64,000 nt of DNA. Origin: Clostridia bacterium (GTDB lineage Bacteria; Bacillota; Clostridia; Christensenellales; Aristaeellaceae). A program made the translations under genes and the position numbers. The DNA lies in NCBI GenBank assembly GCA_017938795.1, contig JAGBAV010000012.1, positions 1-64,000 on the forward strand, given 5' to 3'. Below the pieces are notes generated by a model. It did no database searches. It was not told the DNA's origin and worked only from the letters and a program-made list of their open reading frames with translations. Positions 16,776 through 25,908 of this stretch are shown here, in pieces (within the stretch, counting starts at the first letter, position 1; the number at the start of each line of letters is the position of its first letter).

Positions 16776-17996
16776 TTACAGCCAGACGAGCGTGCGCATA
16801 CGCCGCTCGATAGGGGTGTGAAGGCGTTCGTCCTTGAAGTAAACGTATCTTGCGGATGAGGGCACAGCGCGTCCGTCCGGCCAGATGATCCGCCCTGTAC
16901 CGTCGTCTGCGAGCCCATAGGACGTGATATCCTGATCCTTGGGCGGGATGATGTGGGATACGCGCGCGTGGCAGCGGTTGCCAAGGAACAGCACAAAGCG
17001 CGACCTGACAGGATCGATGGACAGATGGTTTCCCGTGAATCCGCTCAGCCCCAGACTTCTGTCGCTCATCCATGCGGGCACCTCGCTCAGATGCTGCCAT
17101 GGATGCTTGGCAAAGCACTGGAAGCCCAGATACTGCCGGTAGGTGCCGTCTCCGTAATCGATGCCCGTACGGTCCGTGCCGATGGCGCAGAGCGATTCAC
17201 TGCTGAGCAGCTCGCCGCGCAGCAGCGACTGGGCAAGACGCACCATATCGTCCCGGGTTGAGAAGAGACCGGCATGGCCGCAAAGATCCCTGCCGCCCTC
17301 GGAGAGGAGAAGCGACTTGGGGTCGTGCGGCGTCCCCGGCGGCACGTCCGTGCGCAGGGAATAACGATCCCCGGCGATGCGGTGCTCATAGTTGTAGCAG
17401 ACGCAGCGATCGCGCTGGGCGGGCGGTATGCAGGCATATGTATCCTGCATGCCCGCGGGATCAAGGATGTATGCGCGGACGGCGTCGGCAAACGCCATGC
17501 CGCTGCGTGCCTCGACGATGTATTTAAGCACCATGGCGTTGATATCGGAGTAGATGCGTATACGCGGGAGCGGCGCTTCATGCACGGCGAAAAGGCGGGC
17601 AAGCCCCTCATTCCTGTCCGGCGCGTCGTCGATGCGCCCGGGCGTCTGCAGGCAGGCCCTGAAGCAGAGAACGTCAAAGACAGTCGTTTCACGCAGATGG
17701 ATGAACCGGGGATCGATGCCGCCGATACTTTCATTGAGATCGAGCCGACCCATCTCTGTGAGCCGCATGATCAGAATCGCTGTGAAGAGCTTGGTCAGCG
17801 AGGCGAGATCAAAGATGCTGTTCTCCTGCAGGGGGCGGCAGCAGGGGATAAACCCGCTGTCCGTGAGCGCGGTTTCCTGCGCATTTCCATAGAGGCAGGC
17901 TTCATGCTGCGATGGGGTGCCGTAAGCGGCGGTGATTCCGGTAAGCATGTGCGTCCCGTCACAGAGAAAGCGCATGCCGTCAAGCAAAGCATTCAA
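16776..17996 (-). CDS. Serine hydrolase of the class C beta-lactamase / esterase family
   Basis: The 406-residue protein has the SxxK nucleophile motif (LASLTKLFTA, residues ~66-75), a tyrosine motif YSDIN in place of YxN, and a conserved HAGLFS segment, as in the beta-lactamase-related penicillin-recognising family (esterases, D-aminopeptidases, PBP4*-like). No signal peptide is visible, so it is likely cytoplasmic and unlikely to give drug resistance. The start is probably TTG 17996: GGAGGT at 18003-18008 lies 6 bases away, while the nearest in-frame ATG (17975) has no site. It diverges from the M20 peptidase gene across only 56 bases. Confidence 0.85.
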   Translation of the reverse strand: MNALLDGMRFLCDGTHMLTGITAAYGTPSQHEACLYGNAQETALTDSGFIPCCRPLQENSIFDLASLTKLFTAILIMRLTEMGRLDLNESIGGIDPRFIHLRETTVFDVLCFRACLQTPGRIDDAPDRNEGLARLFAVHEAPLPRIRIYSDINAMVLKYIVEARSGMAFADAVRAYILDPAGMQDTYACIPPAQRDRCVCYNYEHRIAGDRYSLRTDVPPGTPHDPKSLLLSEGGRDLCGHAGLFSTRDDMVRLAQSLLRGELLSSESLCAIGTDRTGIDYGDGTYRQYLGFQCFAKHPWQHLSEVPAWMSDRSLGLSGFTGNHLSIDPVRSRFVLFLGNRCHARVSHIIPPKDQDITSYGLADDGTGRIIWPDGRAVPSSARYVYFKDERLHTPIERRMRTLVWL

Positions 17997-18052
17997 GAGA
18001 TGACCTCCGATACAAATACAGACTGAGCAACAGAGGAAGGGAGCAACCCGAA

Positions 18053-19210
18053 ATGATGATGAAAGAAACCATCCGGCCGCTGACCGCGCAGCAGGAGAAG
18101 GACGTCGAGCAGATGCAGGCGGAGACCATCAGCCTGCTCAAGCAGCTGTGCGCCATCCCTGCGCCGAGCCATCATGAGGAGCGCCGCGCGGCGTTTATCC
18201 GCGGCTGGTTCGAGGCCAACGGCATGCATGCGGTGATCGACGATGCGCTGAACGTACTCTGCCCGGTTGGCTTGGACGAGCATAAGGATATGATTGTCGT
18301 CGCAGCGCATACGGATACCGTCTTCCCGGATATGGAGCCTATGCCGATGCGGGAGGAAGGCGGAAGACTGTACTGCCCGGGTGTGGGCGACGATACAGCC
18401 AATGTGGCGGCGCTGATGATGCTTGCGCGGTATCTCAGGGACAGAAAGCCCTCCTGCGGTATTCTCTTTGCAGCCAATTCCTGCGAGGAGGGGCTGGGCA
18501 ACCTCAAGGGCTGTAAGGCCATTATGAAGGCATATGCGCCGCGCGTCAAAGCCTTTGTGTCGCTGGACTGCGGGCTTGACGGGATTTGCTGCAGTGCGGT
18601 CGGCTCCTCCCGCTACAGGATCACGGCGAAGACGAAGGGCGGACACAGCTTCTCGGACTTTGGCAGCCGCAACGCCATTGAGGCGCTTGCGCAGCTGATC
18701 ACAAAGCTTTATCAGCAGGAGATCCCGCATCATGGTGCGAGCATCACCACCTACAATGTCGGAATGATCGAAGGCGGCACATCCGTCAACACGATTGCCC
18801 AGCAGGCGCAGATGCTCTATGAGTACCGCTCAGACGATGCGTCCTGTCTTGCGCAGATGGAGAAGCAGATGCAGCAGATCCTCGGTCAGGTCATGGGCGG
18901 GGACGTGCAGTATGAGGTTGAGCTGCTGGGGACAAGGCCTTGTGCGGATGGCGTCGACCCGCAGGCGCATCAGGCGCTGATTGATCTCGCCGCCGGTGCG
19001 CTCAGGCGTTATACGGATCATGAGCCTGCGCTGGGCTGCGGCTCGACGGACTGCAATATCCCGCTTTCGCTGGGGATTCCGTCCGTTTGCTATGGCGTAT
19101 ACAGGGGCGCAGGCGAGCACACCCGCGAGGAGTGGATGGAGCCGGCTTCGATGAAGTATGGCATGAAGGCCGCGCTGTGCATGCTGCTGCACTGGTATGA
19201 GACGGTATGA
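18053..19210 (+). CDS. M20 family metallopeptidase (peptidase T-like)
   Basis: The 385-residue dinuclear zinc peptidase shows the family metal sites: VAAHTDTVFP (~81-90), GVGDDTAN (~109-116) and the SCEEG glutamates (~143-147), plus a central dimerisation insert (TKGGHSFSDFG). M20 enzymes of this type cleave short peptides or deacylate amino acids in the cytoplasm. The start offers three consecutive ATGs; the first is 9 bases from AAGGGAG at 18038-18044. It overlaps the ogt-like gene by ATGA. Confidence 0.88.
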   Translation: MMMKETIRPLTAQQEKDVEQMQAETISLLKQLCAIPAPSHHEERRAAFIRGWFEANGMHAVIDDALNVLCPVGLDEHKDMIVVAAHTDTVFPDMEPMPMREEGGRLYCPGVGDDTANVAALMMLARYLRDRKPSCGILFAANSCEEGLGNLKGCKAIMKAYAPRVKAFVSLDCGLDGICCSAVGSSRYRITAKTKGGHSFSDFGSRNAIEALAQLITKLYQQEIPHHGASITTYNVGMIEGGTSVNTIAQQAQMLYEYRSDDASCLAQMEKQMQQILGQVMGGDVQYEVELLGTRPCADGVDPQAHQALIDLAAGALRRYTDHEPALGCGSTDCNIPLSLGIPSVCYGVYRGAGEHTREEWMEPASMKYGMKAALCMLLHWYETV

Positions 19211-19725
19211 CGGGCGGCGTGAAGGCGATGCTCCTGAAGACGCCGATCGGTCAATTGCTCATTGAGGACGACGGCGGCGCAATCAGCTGCATTCGTTTAT
19301 GTGCCGGTGATTGTGCGTCAGGCGAAGGCTCTGTGCTCCTTGACGAGACGGCGCGGCAGCTGACAGCGTACTTTGAAGGGCGTCTGCGTGTGTTTGATCT
19401 GCCGCTGCGCGTGCGCGGGACAGAATTCGAGCAGAATGTCTATCGAGCGATGGCGCAGGCAGCATACGGCGAAACTGCCAGCTACGGCGATATTGCTCGG
19501 CATCTGGGGAAGCCGTCTGCGTGCAGAGCTGTCGGGCGCGCATGCGGACGCAATCCGCTTCTGATTGTAATGCCATGCCACAGGATCGTTGCGGGCAGCG
19601 GCGCACTGACTGGGTTTGCTGCGGGGCTGCCGGCCAAGAGAATCCTGCTCACGCTGGAGGGGCATATGGTCTCGCCGCGCGATACGATTGACCTGAACAG
19701 GTGCAGACATTGTTTTGAAGCATAG
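19207..19725 (+). CDS. ogt: Methylated-DNA--protein-cysteine S-methyltransferase
   Basis: The 172-residue suicide repair protein removes alkyl groups from O6-alkylguanine onto its own cysteine. The acceptor is Cys124 in MPCHRIV (usual form IPCHRVV). The helix-turn-helix arginine-finger region RAVGRACGRNP and the C-terminal TGFAAGLPAKRILLTLEG are also typical. It is translationally coupled to the peptidase gene; no functional link is evident. Confidence 0.92.
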   Translation: MTGGVKAMLLKTPIGQLLIEDDGGAISCIRLCAGDCASGEGSVLLDETARQLTAYFEGRLRVFDLPLRVRGTEFEQNVYRAMAQAAYGETASYGDIARHLGKPSACRAVGRACGRNPLLIVMPCHRIVAGSGALTGFAAGLPAKRILLTLEGHMVSPRDTIDLNRCRHCFEA

Positions 19726-19728
19726 AAG

Positions 19729-19755
19729 AAGAGGGATGCAGCGTGCATCCCTCTT
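19729..19755. terminator. Bidirectional terminator between ogt and the zinc-ribbon protein gene
   Basis: A perfect 12-bp stem, AAGAGGGATGCA with TGCATCCCTCTT around GCG, lies between two convergent genes 33 bases apart. Confidence 0.92.
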
Positions 19756-19758
19756 TGC

Positions 19759-21762
19759 TTAGTCGGTCAGGTAGGTGTAGCGTACGGTCAGGCGCGGCAT
19801 GTTGTTGTACAGGCCATAGGCGTCGCCGTAGATGCGGTATTTGGTGCCGACCTCCCATGTGGTCTTGGAGCTGTTCTCCAGCATGACCAGCTTTTCGAAT
19901 GTATCCGAGCCGATGTTCATAATGGCCATCTGCGGCGCGGAGCTGATGACGCGCTGGATGGTGCCGGTGGCGACATAGATCGTGCCCTTACGCATGCTGA
20001 TGTAGTTGATCAGATCGTTGTACTGGCTGTCCAGATCCCATGCGCGGCGCGTATACAGATCGGCGTTGGGCATGTAGTAGACGGTGTGGGTGATGACGGA
20101 GTCGTTCTTGCCCTCGATGGAGGCCCGGATCACGACCTCGTTGTCGCCTAGCTGGGAGAAGAGAGGAACGAAGCTGAACTTACCCGTTTCCTTATCGACC
20201 TCGAGCTTTCTGTGCGGGAATTCGACAGTGATGTCCGCGCCGGGCAGCGTTGTGCCGCTGATCGAGGGAATCTGCATCTTTGCCCGATCCTCATCGGATG
20301 CGGCGTCGTATTTCTCCTGCGAGATCGGCTCATAGTTCCATTCAACGAGCACGGTCGCGGCGAGCTCAAGCGGGATATCCTGCGCCTCGCGGTGGAGCGT
20401 GACCTCCATCTTGTTCTCTCTGCAGTATTTGCTCTTGACGGAGATGGAGATGATGTTATCGCCCACGGGCAGAACCTGAACGTTCTTGGAGACGTTGCCC
20501 GTCTCGCGGATCAGGGTGGAGACATTGGTGCCGTCGATGACGACGGTCGAACCCTTTTCAACGTTCAGGCGGACCTCATAGATCGACACGCCGACATCGG
20601 CGTAGATGGTGGCGGGGTTGAGCAGATAGATGGGGGAGAGCTTGACGTCAATGGTGAAGGTGATCGGATCCAGCTCGTACTGGTCGCCCTCCTGAGAGTA
20701 GCGGATAAACGGCGTGACCGTGACGTCCATGGTATCGGTCTCAACAGCCTTGGCGAAGGTCGAGGATTCCGTATCATACCACATATAGTCCGGCACGGTG
20801 ACGGTGACCCTGCCGTCTGCGATGACATAGGAGGACTGCATCTCCTTGAAGAAGATGGTCGCGTTCTCCCTGCCGTAGATGGTGATGGTATGTGCGGGGT
20901 GAAGCTGCCCGTCCACCTCAACCTCAGTCTTGGTGAGCTCTACGCGCGTCTCGTTCTCCTTACGGACCTGCATGTTCTGATCATTGACAAACTTCCACGT
21001 GCCGAAGATTGCGACGCCGGCAATGACAGCGCAGGCAGCGACGATGAGCAGGATGGAGGTGATGAGCTTCATAATGCGGTTCTTCTTCCTGCGGGAGGAA
21101 CTGTGGCTCTCGCTGATATCCTCGCGCACGGCACGGCTGGGGATGCGGCGCGGCATATCGCCGTGATCAACCGGGTCGTCGGACTCCGGCGTGAAGCCGT
21201 CGTAGTAGTACGGCGCATCCTTATCGTCGTCCGCATAAACCAGCGGCTGCTCGTAGGCAGGGTCGCCGAAATAGCCGTGTTCTTCATCGGTGATGGGATT
21301 GCCTTCTTCATCGCGGCTGCGGCGGATATACTGTTCCTGACGCGCTTTCTGCCTGCGGGTGATGACGACGCTGTCGCCCTCGCGCTCAGGGCTGCTGCCG
21401 CTCTGCACGGGACGGATGATCTCCGCCTCGCGGATGGAGCGGCGCACATGCTCGGCGCGCTCGCGGATCATCTGCGCTTTGCGCTGCTCGCCAAGCTCGC
21501 GGCGGGCTTCCAGCTCTTCCAGCTCATCCCGCAGCTCGGCTCTGTCGACGTTATCCGGGTCATAAAGGCGATCGTCCTCCGGGATGAAGACGTCTTTTTC
21601 GCCGGGCTCAAACTGCAGAACCTGCAGAGAAGGCTTTTTCTTATGCATCGCCTCTTCCCATGAGGCGGTCTTCTGGCCGTTGTTTTCTTCAAGCGGCGTG
21701 CCGCACTTGTTGCAGCGGGGCAGATAGGCCTGATTCCAGGCGCCGCAGTGAGGACACTTCAT
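19759..21762 (-). CDS. Zinc-ribbon protein with one membrane helix and a large exported domain
   Basis: The 667-residue protein begins with a zinc ribbon (CPHCG, then CNKC about 14 residues on). A charged, disordered-looking linker rich in Glu and Arg follows. A basic stop and one membrane helix (~231-255, ITSILLIVAACAVIAGVAIF) come next, and about 410 residues of beta-rich sequence should lie outside the cell and resemble repeated Ig-like domains. The end (AWDLDSQYNDLINYISMRKG onward) may bind a ligand. GGAGGT at 21773-21778 selects ATG 21762. Function unknown; the architecture recurs in the gene at 53090-55039. It could be an envelope-stress or cell-wall sensor. Confidence 0.8.
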   Translation of the reverse strand: MKCPHCGAWNQAYLPRCNKCGTPLEENNGQKTASWEEAMHKKKPSLQVLQFEPGEKDVFIPEDDRLYDPDNVDRAELRDELEELEARRELGEQRKAQMIRERAEHVRRSIREAEIIRPVQSGSSPEREGDSVVITRRQKARQEQYIRRSRDEEGNPITDEEHGYFGDPAYEQPLVYADDDKDAPYYYDGFTPESDDPVDHGDMPRRIPSRAVREDISESHSSSRRKKNRIMKLITSILLIVAACAVIAGVAIFGTWKFVNDQNMQVRKENETRVELTKTEVEVDGQLHPAHTITIYGRENATIFFKEMQSSYVIADGRVTVTVPDYMWYDTESSTFAKAVETDTMDVTVTPFIRYSQEGDQYELDPITFTIDVKLSPIYLLNPATIYADVGVSIYEVRLNVEKGSTVVIDGTNVSTLIRETGNVSKNVQVLPVGDNIISISVKSKYCRENKMEVTLHREAQDIPLELAATVLVEWNYEPISQEKYDAASDEDRAKMQIPSISGTTLPGADITVEFPHRKLEVDKETGKFSFVPLFSQLGDNEVVIRASIEGKNDSVITHTVYYMPNADLYTRRAWDLDSQYNDLINYISMRKGTIYVATGTIQRVISSAPQMAIMNIGSDTFEKLVMLENSSKTTWEVGTKYRIYGDAYGLYNNMPRLTVRYTYLTD

Positions 21763-21920
21763 GACTGAGAGAACCTCCGAATCACATAATCGCAAGTGGT
21801 GTAAACAATATCATATTCTCCTTAGACGCTTCAAATCCCTTTTTTCATCCATCAAACGGAAGAAAAACACAGGATGAGCACCGAAATCTGTAAAACGCCC
21901 AAAAGTCAATGAGAAGCCTC

Positions 21921-21950
21921 TTGTTCTTTCTCTCATGTTGGTGTTATAAT
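21921..21950 (+). promoter_or_regulatory. Sigma-A promoter of the small membrane protein gene
   Basis: TTGTTC (21921-21926), an 18-bp spacer and a perfect TATAAT (21945-21950), 33 bases before the start codon. Confidence 0.78.
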
Positions 21951-21983
21951 AAGAAAAGATATTGATGTCTGGAGGAATCTGTG

Positions 21984-22517
21984 ATGATGGATAATTACAA
22001 GGAGGATATTGTCAGCAAGCAGGGGAACCTGCTCAACAGTGTTCTCTATATGCTTTGCTGGGTGCTGATCGTGATCAGCGGCCTGATTGCCATGATGCTG
22101 CTGCAGGTCGTGATGTATTCCTTTGATCTGCTGTCCATCGCGCTGCTGCTTGCCTTCGGCGGTCTGGCTGTGCTGCTGTATTTCAAGAAGGATAACCTGA
22201 AGCTGGAGTACGAGTATACATTCACCAACGGCACCGTTGATTTTGCCAAGGTCTACCGCAGCGCGAAGCGCAAGGAGCTGGGCTGCGTGAATGTCAATAC
22301 CATTGCGGCCTGCGGCCACGTGGCGCATGACAGCTTCCATCGCTTCCTTGCACAGGGCGATGTTGAGAAGATGAACTGGTTCCTCAACCGCGACGGCAAC
22401 CTCTTCTATCTCTACAACGTGAAGGATAACAAGAAGCGCATGATCATCTTTGAGCCGAGCGAGGAGATGGTCTCCATGATCCGCAATTATGTGCAGGTAG
22501 GCGCCTATCAGGGGTAA
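21984..22517 (+). CDS. Small membrane protein of unknown function (DUF6106-like)
   Basis: The 177-residue protein has two closely spaced hydrophobic helices (~18-45 and ~50-68) and then a soluble domain of ~105 residues with mixed alpha/beta character (YTFTNGTVDFAKVY, LFYLYNVKDNKKRMIIFEPS). From memory this resembles a clostridial family of unknown function (DUF6106); that assignment is tentative. GGAGGA at 21971-21976 fits ATG 21984 better than GTG 21981. It stands alone between its own promoter and a terminator-like hairpin. Confidence 0.8.
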   Translation: MMDNYKEDIVSKQGNLLNSVLYMLCWVLIVISGLIAMMLLQVVMYSFDLLSIALLLAFGGLAVLLYFKKDNLKLEYEYTFTNGTVDFAKVYRSAKRKELGCVNVNTIAACGHVAHDSFHRFLAQGDVEKMNWFLNRDGNLFYLYNVKDNKKRMIIFEPSEEMVSMIRNYVQVGAYQG

Positions 22518-22535
22518 TATCCCATGCCGCATATC

Positions 22536-22572
22536 AATCTCCAGCATGGCGGTGCCGTACTGGAGATTTTCT
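22536..22572 (+). terminator. Probable terminator before the cysteine desulfurase gene
   Basis: AATCTCCAG pairs with CTGGAGATT across a 15-base loop that can fold further (GGC/GCC), followed by TTTTCT. It also argues against starting the next gene upstream at 22524. Confidence 0.7.
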
Positions 22573-22622
22573 ATGCCTCGTTGTTTGAGGGCGGGGTTAC
22601 ACGGACAGAGGGTGGACGGATG

Positions 22623-23774
22623 ATGTATTTTGATAACAGCGCAACAACACGCCCGTTTGACAGCGTGATCGACGGGATGAGCGCCTCGATGAGGGATGGC
22701 TTCTATAATGCCTCTGCGGCCTACAGACCCGCGATGGACATTGAGAAGCAGATCCATGCCTGTCGGCAGGCGATCATCGCACAGACGGGCGCGAAGCGTG
22801 AGGATGAGGTGATCTTCACGGCGGGCGGTACGGAGAGCGATAATCTCGCGATCCTTGGCGCCGCAGCCGCAATCCGCAGGGCAGGCGTCTTTCTCGTCAG
22901 CTCCATCGAGCATCCCGCCGTGGCGGAGACCATGCGCCGGGTGGAGAAGATGGGGCACGAGGTCCGCATCATGCCGATCAATGCGCGCGGCGTCATCGAT
23001 CTTGAGGCGTGCGAACGCCTCATGGATGAAGATACGGCGTTCATCAGCTGTATGCAGGTGAGCAACGAGACAGGCGCCATTCAGCCTGTTGCCGAGCTGT
23101 CTGCGATGGCGAGAGCAAAGAACCGGTCCGTCCTCGTGCATGTGGATGGCGTGCAGGGCTTTATGCGTGTGCCGATGAATATGAGCCGCATGGGGGTGGA
23201 TCTCTATGCGCTCAGCGGCCATAAGATCCATGGCCCGAAGGGCGTTGGCGCGCTGGTTGTGCGTAAGGGCGTCAGGCTGATCCCGCAGACGACGGGCGGC
23301 GGGCAGGAGAAGGGGATCCGTTCCGGCACCTATAATTCGCCGGCAATCATCGGCTTGCATAAGGCCATCGAGGAGATGGCGGCGCGTCAGGCTGATGTGG
23401 AGGCGATGCGCGCGCTGAAGCTGCGCCTCTATGAACGCGTGAGCCGTCTGGATGGCGTGAAGGTCAATGGGCCGGAGCCTGCGGCGGCGGACAGCGCGCC
23501 GCATATCCTGAGCCTGTCCTTTGACGGCGTGCGCGGCGAGGTCATGCGCAATGCGCTGGAGGGCGAGGGAATCCTCGTCTCCACCGGCTCGGCATGCTCC
23601 TCGCACAAGCAGAAGGTGAGTGCGTCCCTGCGGTCGATGGGCCTGTCGGAGACGCAGGCGGATGGCACGATCCGCATCAGCTTCGGCCTGATGAACAATG
23701 AACAGGAGATTGACACGGCAGCGGAGAAGATGGAAAAGCTCTACGCGCTGCTCAAACAATACAGGAGGAGATAA
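22623..23774 (+). CDS. Cysteine desulfurase (NifZ/IscS type) serving ThiI
   Basis: The 383-residue PLP enzyme takes sulfur from cysteine as a persulfide. PLP lysine is Lys201 (LSGHKIHGPKG), with His97 (SSIEHPA) and Asp175 in their usual places; the active-site cysteine is Cys325 in STGSACSS. Placed two bases before thiI, it is the likely sulfur donor for 4-thiouridine in tRNA, as with the NifZ-ThiI pair of Bacillus subtilis. ATG 22623 sits 7 bases from AGAGGGTGG; the frame is open back to 22524, but that part contains the terminator hairpin. Confidence 0.9.
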   Translation: MYFDNSATTRPFDSVIDGMSASMRDGFYNASAAYRPAMDIEKQIHACRQAIIAQTGAKREDEVIFTAGGTESDNLAILGAAAAIRRAGVFLVSSIEHPAVAETMRRVEKMGHEVRIMPINARGVIDLEACERLMDEDTAFISCMQVSNETGAIQPVAELSAMARAKNRSVLVHVDGVQGFMRVPMNMSRMGVDLYALSGHKIHGPKGVGALVVRKGVRLIPQTTGGGQEKGIRSGTYNSPAIIGLHKAIEEMAARQADVEAMRALKLRLYERVSRLDGVKVNGPEPAAADSAPHILSLSFDGVRGEVMRNALEGEGILVSTGSACSSHKQKVSASLRSMGLSETQADGTIRISFGLMNNEQEIDTAAEKMEKLYALLKQYRRR

Positions 23775-23776
23775 TC

Positions 23777-24925
23777 ATGAGACAGATTCTGCTTGTCCGC
23801 TTCGGCGAGGTATTCCTGAAGGGGCAGAACCGTCCCTTCTTCATGAAAAAGCTCATTGATCACATCCGCCTTGCGATCCGCGAGGTGGGCGGTAATGTGT
23901 GGCTGAGCGAGGGACGCATTTATGTGTCGGACTTCAGCGATCTGGATGAGTGCATCCGCCGCGTGACGAAGGTGTTCGGAGTGCATTCCGTGAGCCCGGC
24001 AATTGAGATGCCGAAGGATGATTTTGATGCGATCTGTCGTCAGGCAGCGGAGATGATGCGCCCGAAGCAGGGCACGTTCAAGGTGCTTGCCAAGCGATCT
24101 GACAAGCGCTATCCGCTGGATTCTCCGGCGATCATGCGCGAGGCCGGCGGCTATATTCTGCAGAATGTGCCGCACCTGAGCGTGGACGTCAATCACCCGG
24201 ACCACGAGATCACCATCGAGATCCGCGATCACGCGTATCTGTCTGTGGAGCGCATTCCTGCGGTCTGCGGTATGCCGATGGGCACCAACGGCAAGGCCTG
24301 CCTGCTGCTTTCCGGCGGCATTGACAGCCCGGTCGCCGGCTTTATGATCGCAAAGCGCGGTGTGGAGCTGTGCTGCGTGCATTATCATTCCTTCCCGTAT
24401 ACGAGCGAGCGTGCAAAGGAGAAGGTGCTCGAGCTGGCCCGTCTGCTCTCTGAATACTGCGGCAGGATGCGCGTGCATGTCGTGCCGTTCACGGAGATTC
24501 AGATGCAGATCCATGAGAAGTGCCCGGAGAATTTCACGACGCTCATCATGCGCAGGTATATGATGCGCATTGCGCAGATCATCGCGGAGCGCGATCACGC
24601 GCAGGCGCTGATCACCGGCGAGTCCGTGGGTCAGGTTGCCAGCCAGACCATGGAGGCGCTGGGCTGTACGGATGAGGTTGTGGGCATGCCGGTTTTCCGC
24701 CCGTGTATCGGCATGGACAAGAGCGAGATCATCGAGCGCGCCGAGCAGATCGGCACGTTCGAGACATCTTCTCTGCCGTATGAGGACTGCTGTACGGTCT
24801 TCACGCCCAAGCACCCTGCGACCCATCCGCGCAAGGAGCTGATCCGCAAGGCGGAGAAGGCGCTGGATACCGAGGCGCTGATTGCAGCAGCGATTGAGGG
24901 CACAGAGGTCGTCGTCGTTGGCTGA
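23777..24925 (+). CDS. thiI: tRNA 4-thiouridine synthetase ThiI
   Basis: The 382-residue enzyme has an N-terminal ferredoxin-like and THUMP region (~1-165) and a PP-loop ATPase domain with SGGIDSPVAGFM (179-190). It adenylates U8 of tRNA and replaces its oxygen with sulfur. It lacks the C-terminal rhodanese domain of the E. coli enzyme, as is normal in Firmicutes, so sulfur must come from the desulfurase next door. AGGAGG lies 9 bases before the start. Confidence 0.95.
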   Translation: MRQILLVRFGEVFLKGQNRPFFMKKLIDHIRLAIREVGGNVWLSEGRIYVSDFSDLDECIRRVTKVFGVHSVSPAIEMPKDDFDAICRQAAEMMRPKQGTFKVLAKRSDKRYPLDSPAIMREAGGYILQNVPHLSVDVNHPDHEITIEIRDHAYLSVERIPAVCGMPMGTNGKACLLLSGGIDSPVAGFMIAKRGVELCCVHYHSFPYTSERAKEKVLELARLLSEYCGRMRVHVVPFTEIQMQIHEKCPENFTTLIMRRYMMRIAQIIAERDHAQALITGESVGQVASQTMEALGCTDEVVGMPVFRPCIGMDKSEIIERAEQIGTFETSSLPYEDCCTVFTPKHPATHPRKELIRKAEKALDTEALIAAAIEGTEVVVVG

Positions 24926-24966
24926 GTGAGCCATTGGGCTAAAAACGCATAGAACCACATATGATG

Positions 24967-24996
24967 AACGCAGAGCGCAGGCTCTGCGTTCTTTCT
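24967..24996 (+). terminator. Probable terminator between thiI and spoIIIAA
   Basis: A perfect 10-bp stem, AACGCAGAGC with GCTCTGCGTT around GCAG, followed by CTTTCT. The T-run is interrupted, so read-through is possible. Confidence 0.75.
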
Positions 24997-25014
24997 GTAT
25001 ACAGGGGGGATTGC

Positions 25015-25875
25015 ATGGCATGGCGGGAGCAGATAAGCAGACGGCTGCCTGGGAAGGCCGCGGAGGCTGTCCTAGAGCTGAATGACACGCTGGCGCAGCA
25101 GGTCAGCGAGCTGCGCATCCGCCTCAACTGCCGTGCTTTGGCGATTGCCGGGGAAAGCTGCGTGGAATTGCCTTATTCGCCGGATGCAGAGGGGATGGAA
25201 ACGCTTATGGCTGCGCTGAGCGGGTATTCGCTCTATGCCTGTGAACGGGAAATGGCTTCAGGGTATATCGCTCTCCCGGGCGGACACAGGGCGGGGATAT
25301 GCGGGCGGCTTGGCGGTGAGGACGGCAGCCTTCGGATGAGCTCGGTAACGTCGGTATGCATAAGAATTGCCAGGCATATCCCCGGAGCAAGCCTGCCGAT
25401 CCGCAGCTGCCTGATGGACGAGGCAGGGCGGCCGCGGAGCGTGCTGATTCTCGGGCCGCCCGGATGCGGTAAGACCACCATGCTTCGCGATGCGGCGCTG
25501 TATCTTGCGCGGGAGCGCAGGCTTCAGGTTGCTGCTGCGGATGAGCGGGGAGAGCTTTTTGCGGGGCTGATGCACTTGTCGCCGCCGGTCGATGTGATGA
25601 CCGGCATGGACAAGGCTGCTCTGATCAGCATGCTGCTTCGCGCAATGGCGCCTGATGTGATCGTATGCGACGAGATCGGCGGAGAGGAAGAAGCGGAGGC
25701 GATCGAGGATGCTGCTCGCTGCGGGGCGGCTTTGCTGGCCAGCGCGCATGCGGAGGGGATGGACGCGATGACGATGCGGCCGTCCCTGCTGCGTCTGCAT
25801 CAGGCAGGTGTGTTTGCGGTGACGGTATGCCTGAACAGGAGCGGTATCCGGATCTATGAACGGACAGGAGAATAA
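25015..25875 (+). CDS. spoIIIAA: Stage III sporulation protein AA (ATPase)
   Basis: The 286-residue AAA-type ATPase, related to type II/IV secretion ATPases, has Walker A GPPGCGKTTM (147-156) and Walker B DVIVCDEIGG (214-223). It works in the mother cell as the motor of the SpoIIIA-SpoIIQ channel that joins mother cell and forespore. AGGGGGGA six bases upstream selects ATG 25015; an in-frame ATG at 24961 precedes the terminator hairpin and is rejected. First gene of the spoIIIA operon; I could not find a convincing sigma-E promoter. Confidence 0.95.
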   Translation: MAWREQISRRLPGKAAEAVLELNDTLAQQVSELRIRLNCRALAIAGESCVELPYSPDAEGMETLMAALSGYSLYACEREMASGYIALPGGHRAGICGRLGGEDGSLRMSSVTSVCIRIARHIPGASLPIRSCLMDEAGRPRSVLILGPPGCGKTTMLRDAALYLARERRLQVAAADERGELFAGLMHLSPPVDVMTGMDKAALISMLLRAMAPDVIVCDEIGGEEEAEAIEDAARCGAALLASAHAEGMDAMTMRPSLLRLHQAGVFAVTVCLNRSGIRIYERTGE

Positions 25876-25908
25876 GAGATGCTGGTGAGCAGATGAGGAG
25901 GAATCCAG

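Noticed and set aside
22524..22622. N-terminal extension of the cysteine desulfurase from ATG 22524
   Set aside because: The stretch forms a terminator-like hairpin, has no ribosome binding site, and precedes the normal family N terminus.
24961..25014. N-terminal extension of SpoIIIAA from ATG 24961
   Set aside because: It lies across the thiI terminator hairpin. ATG 25015 has a proper AGGGGGGA site.
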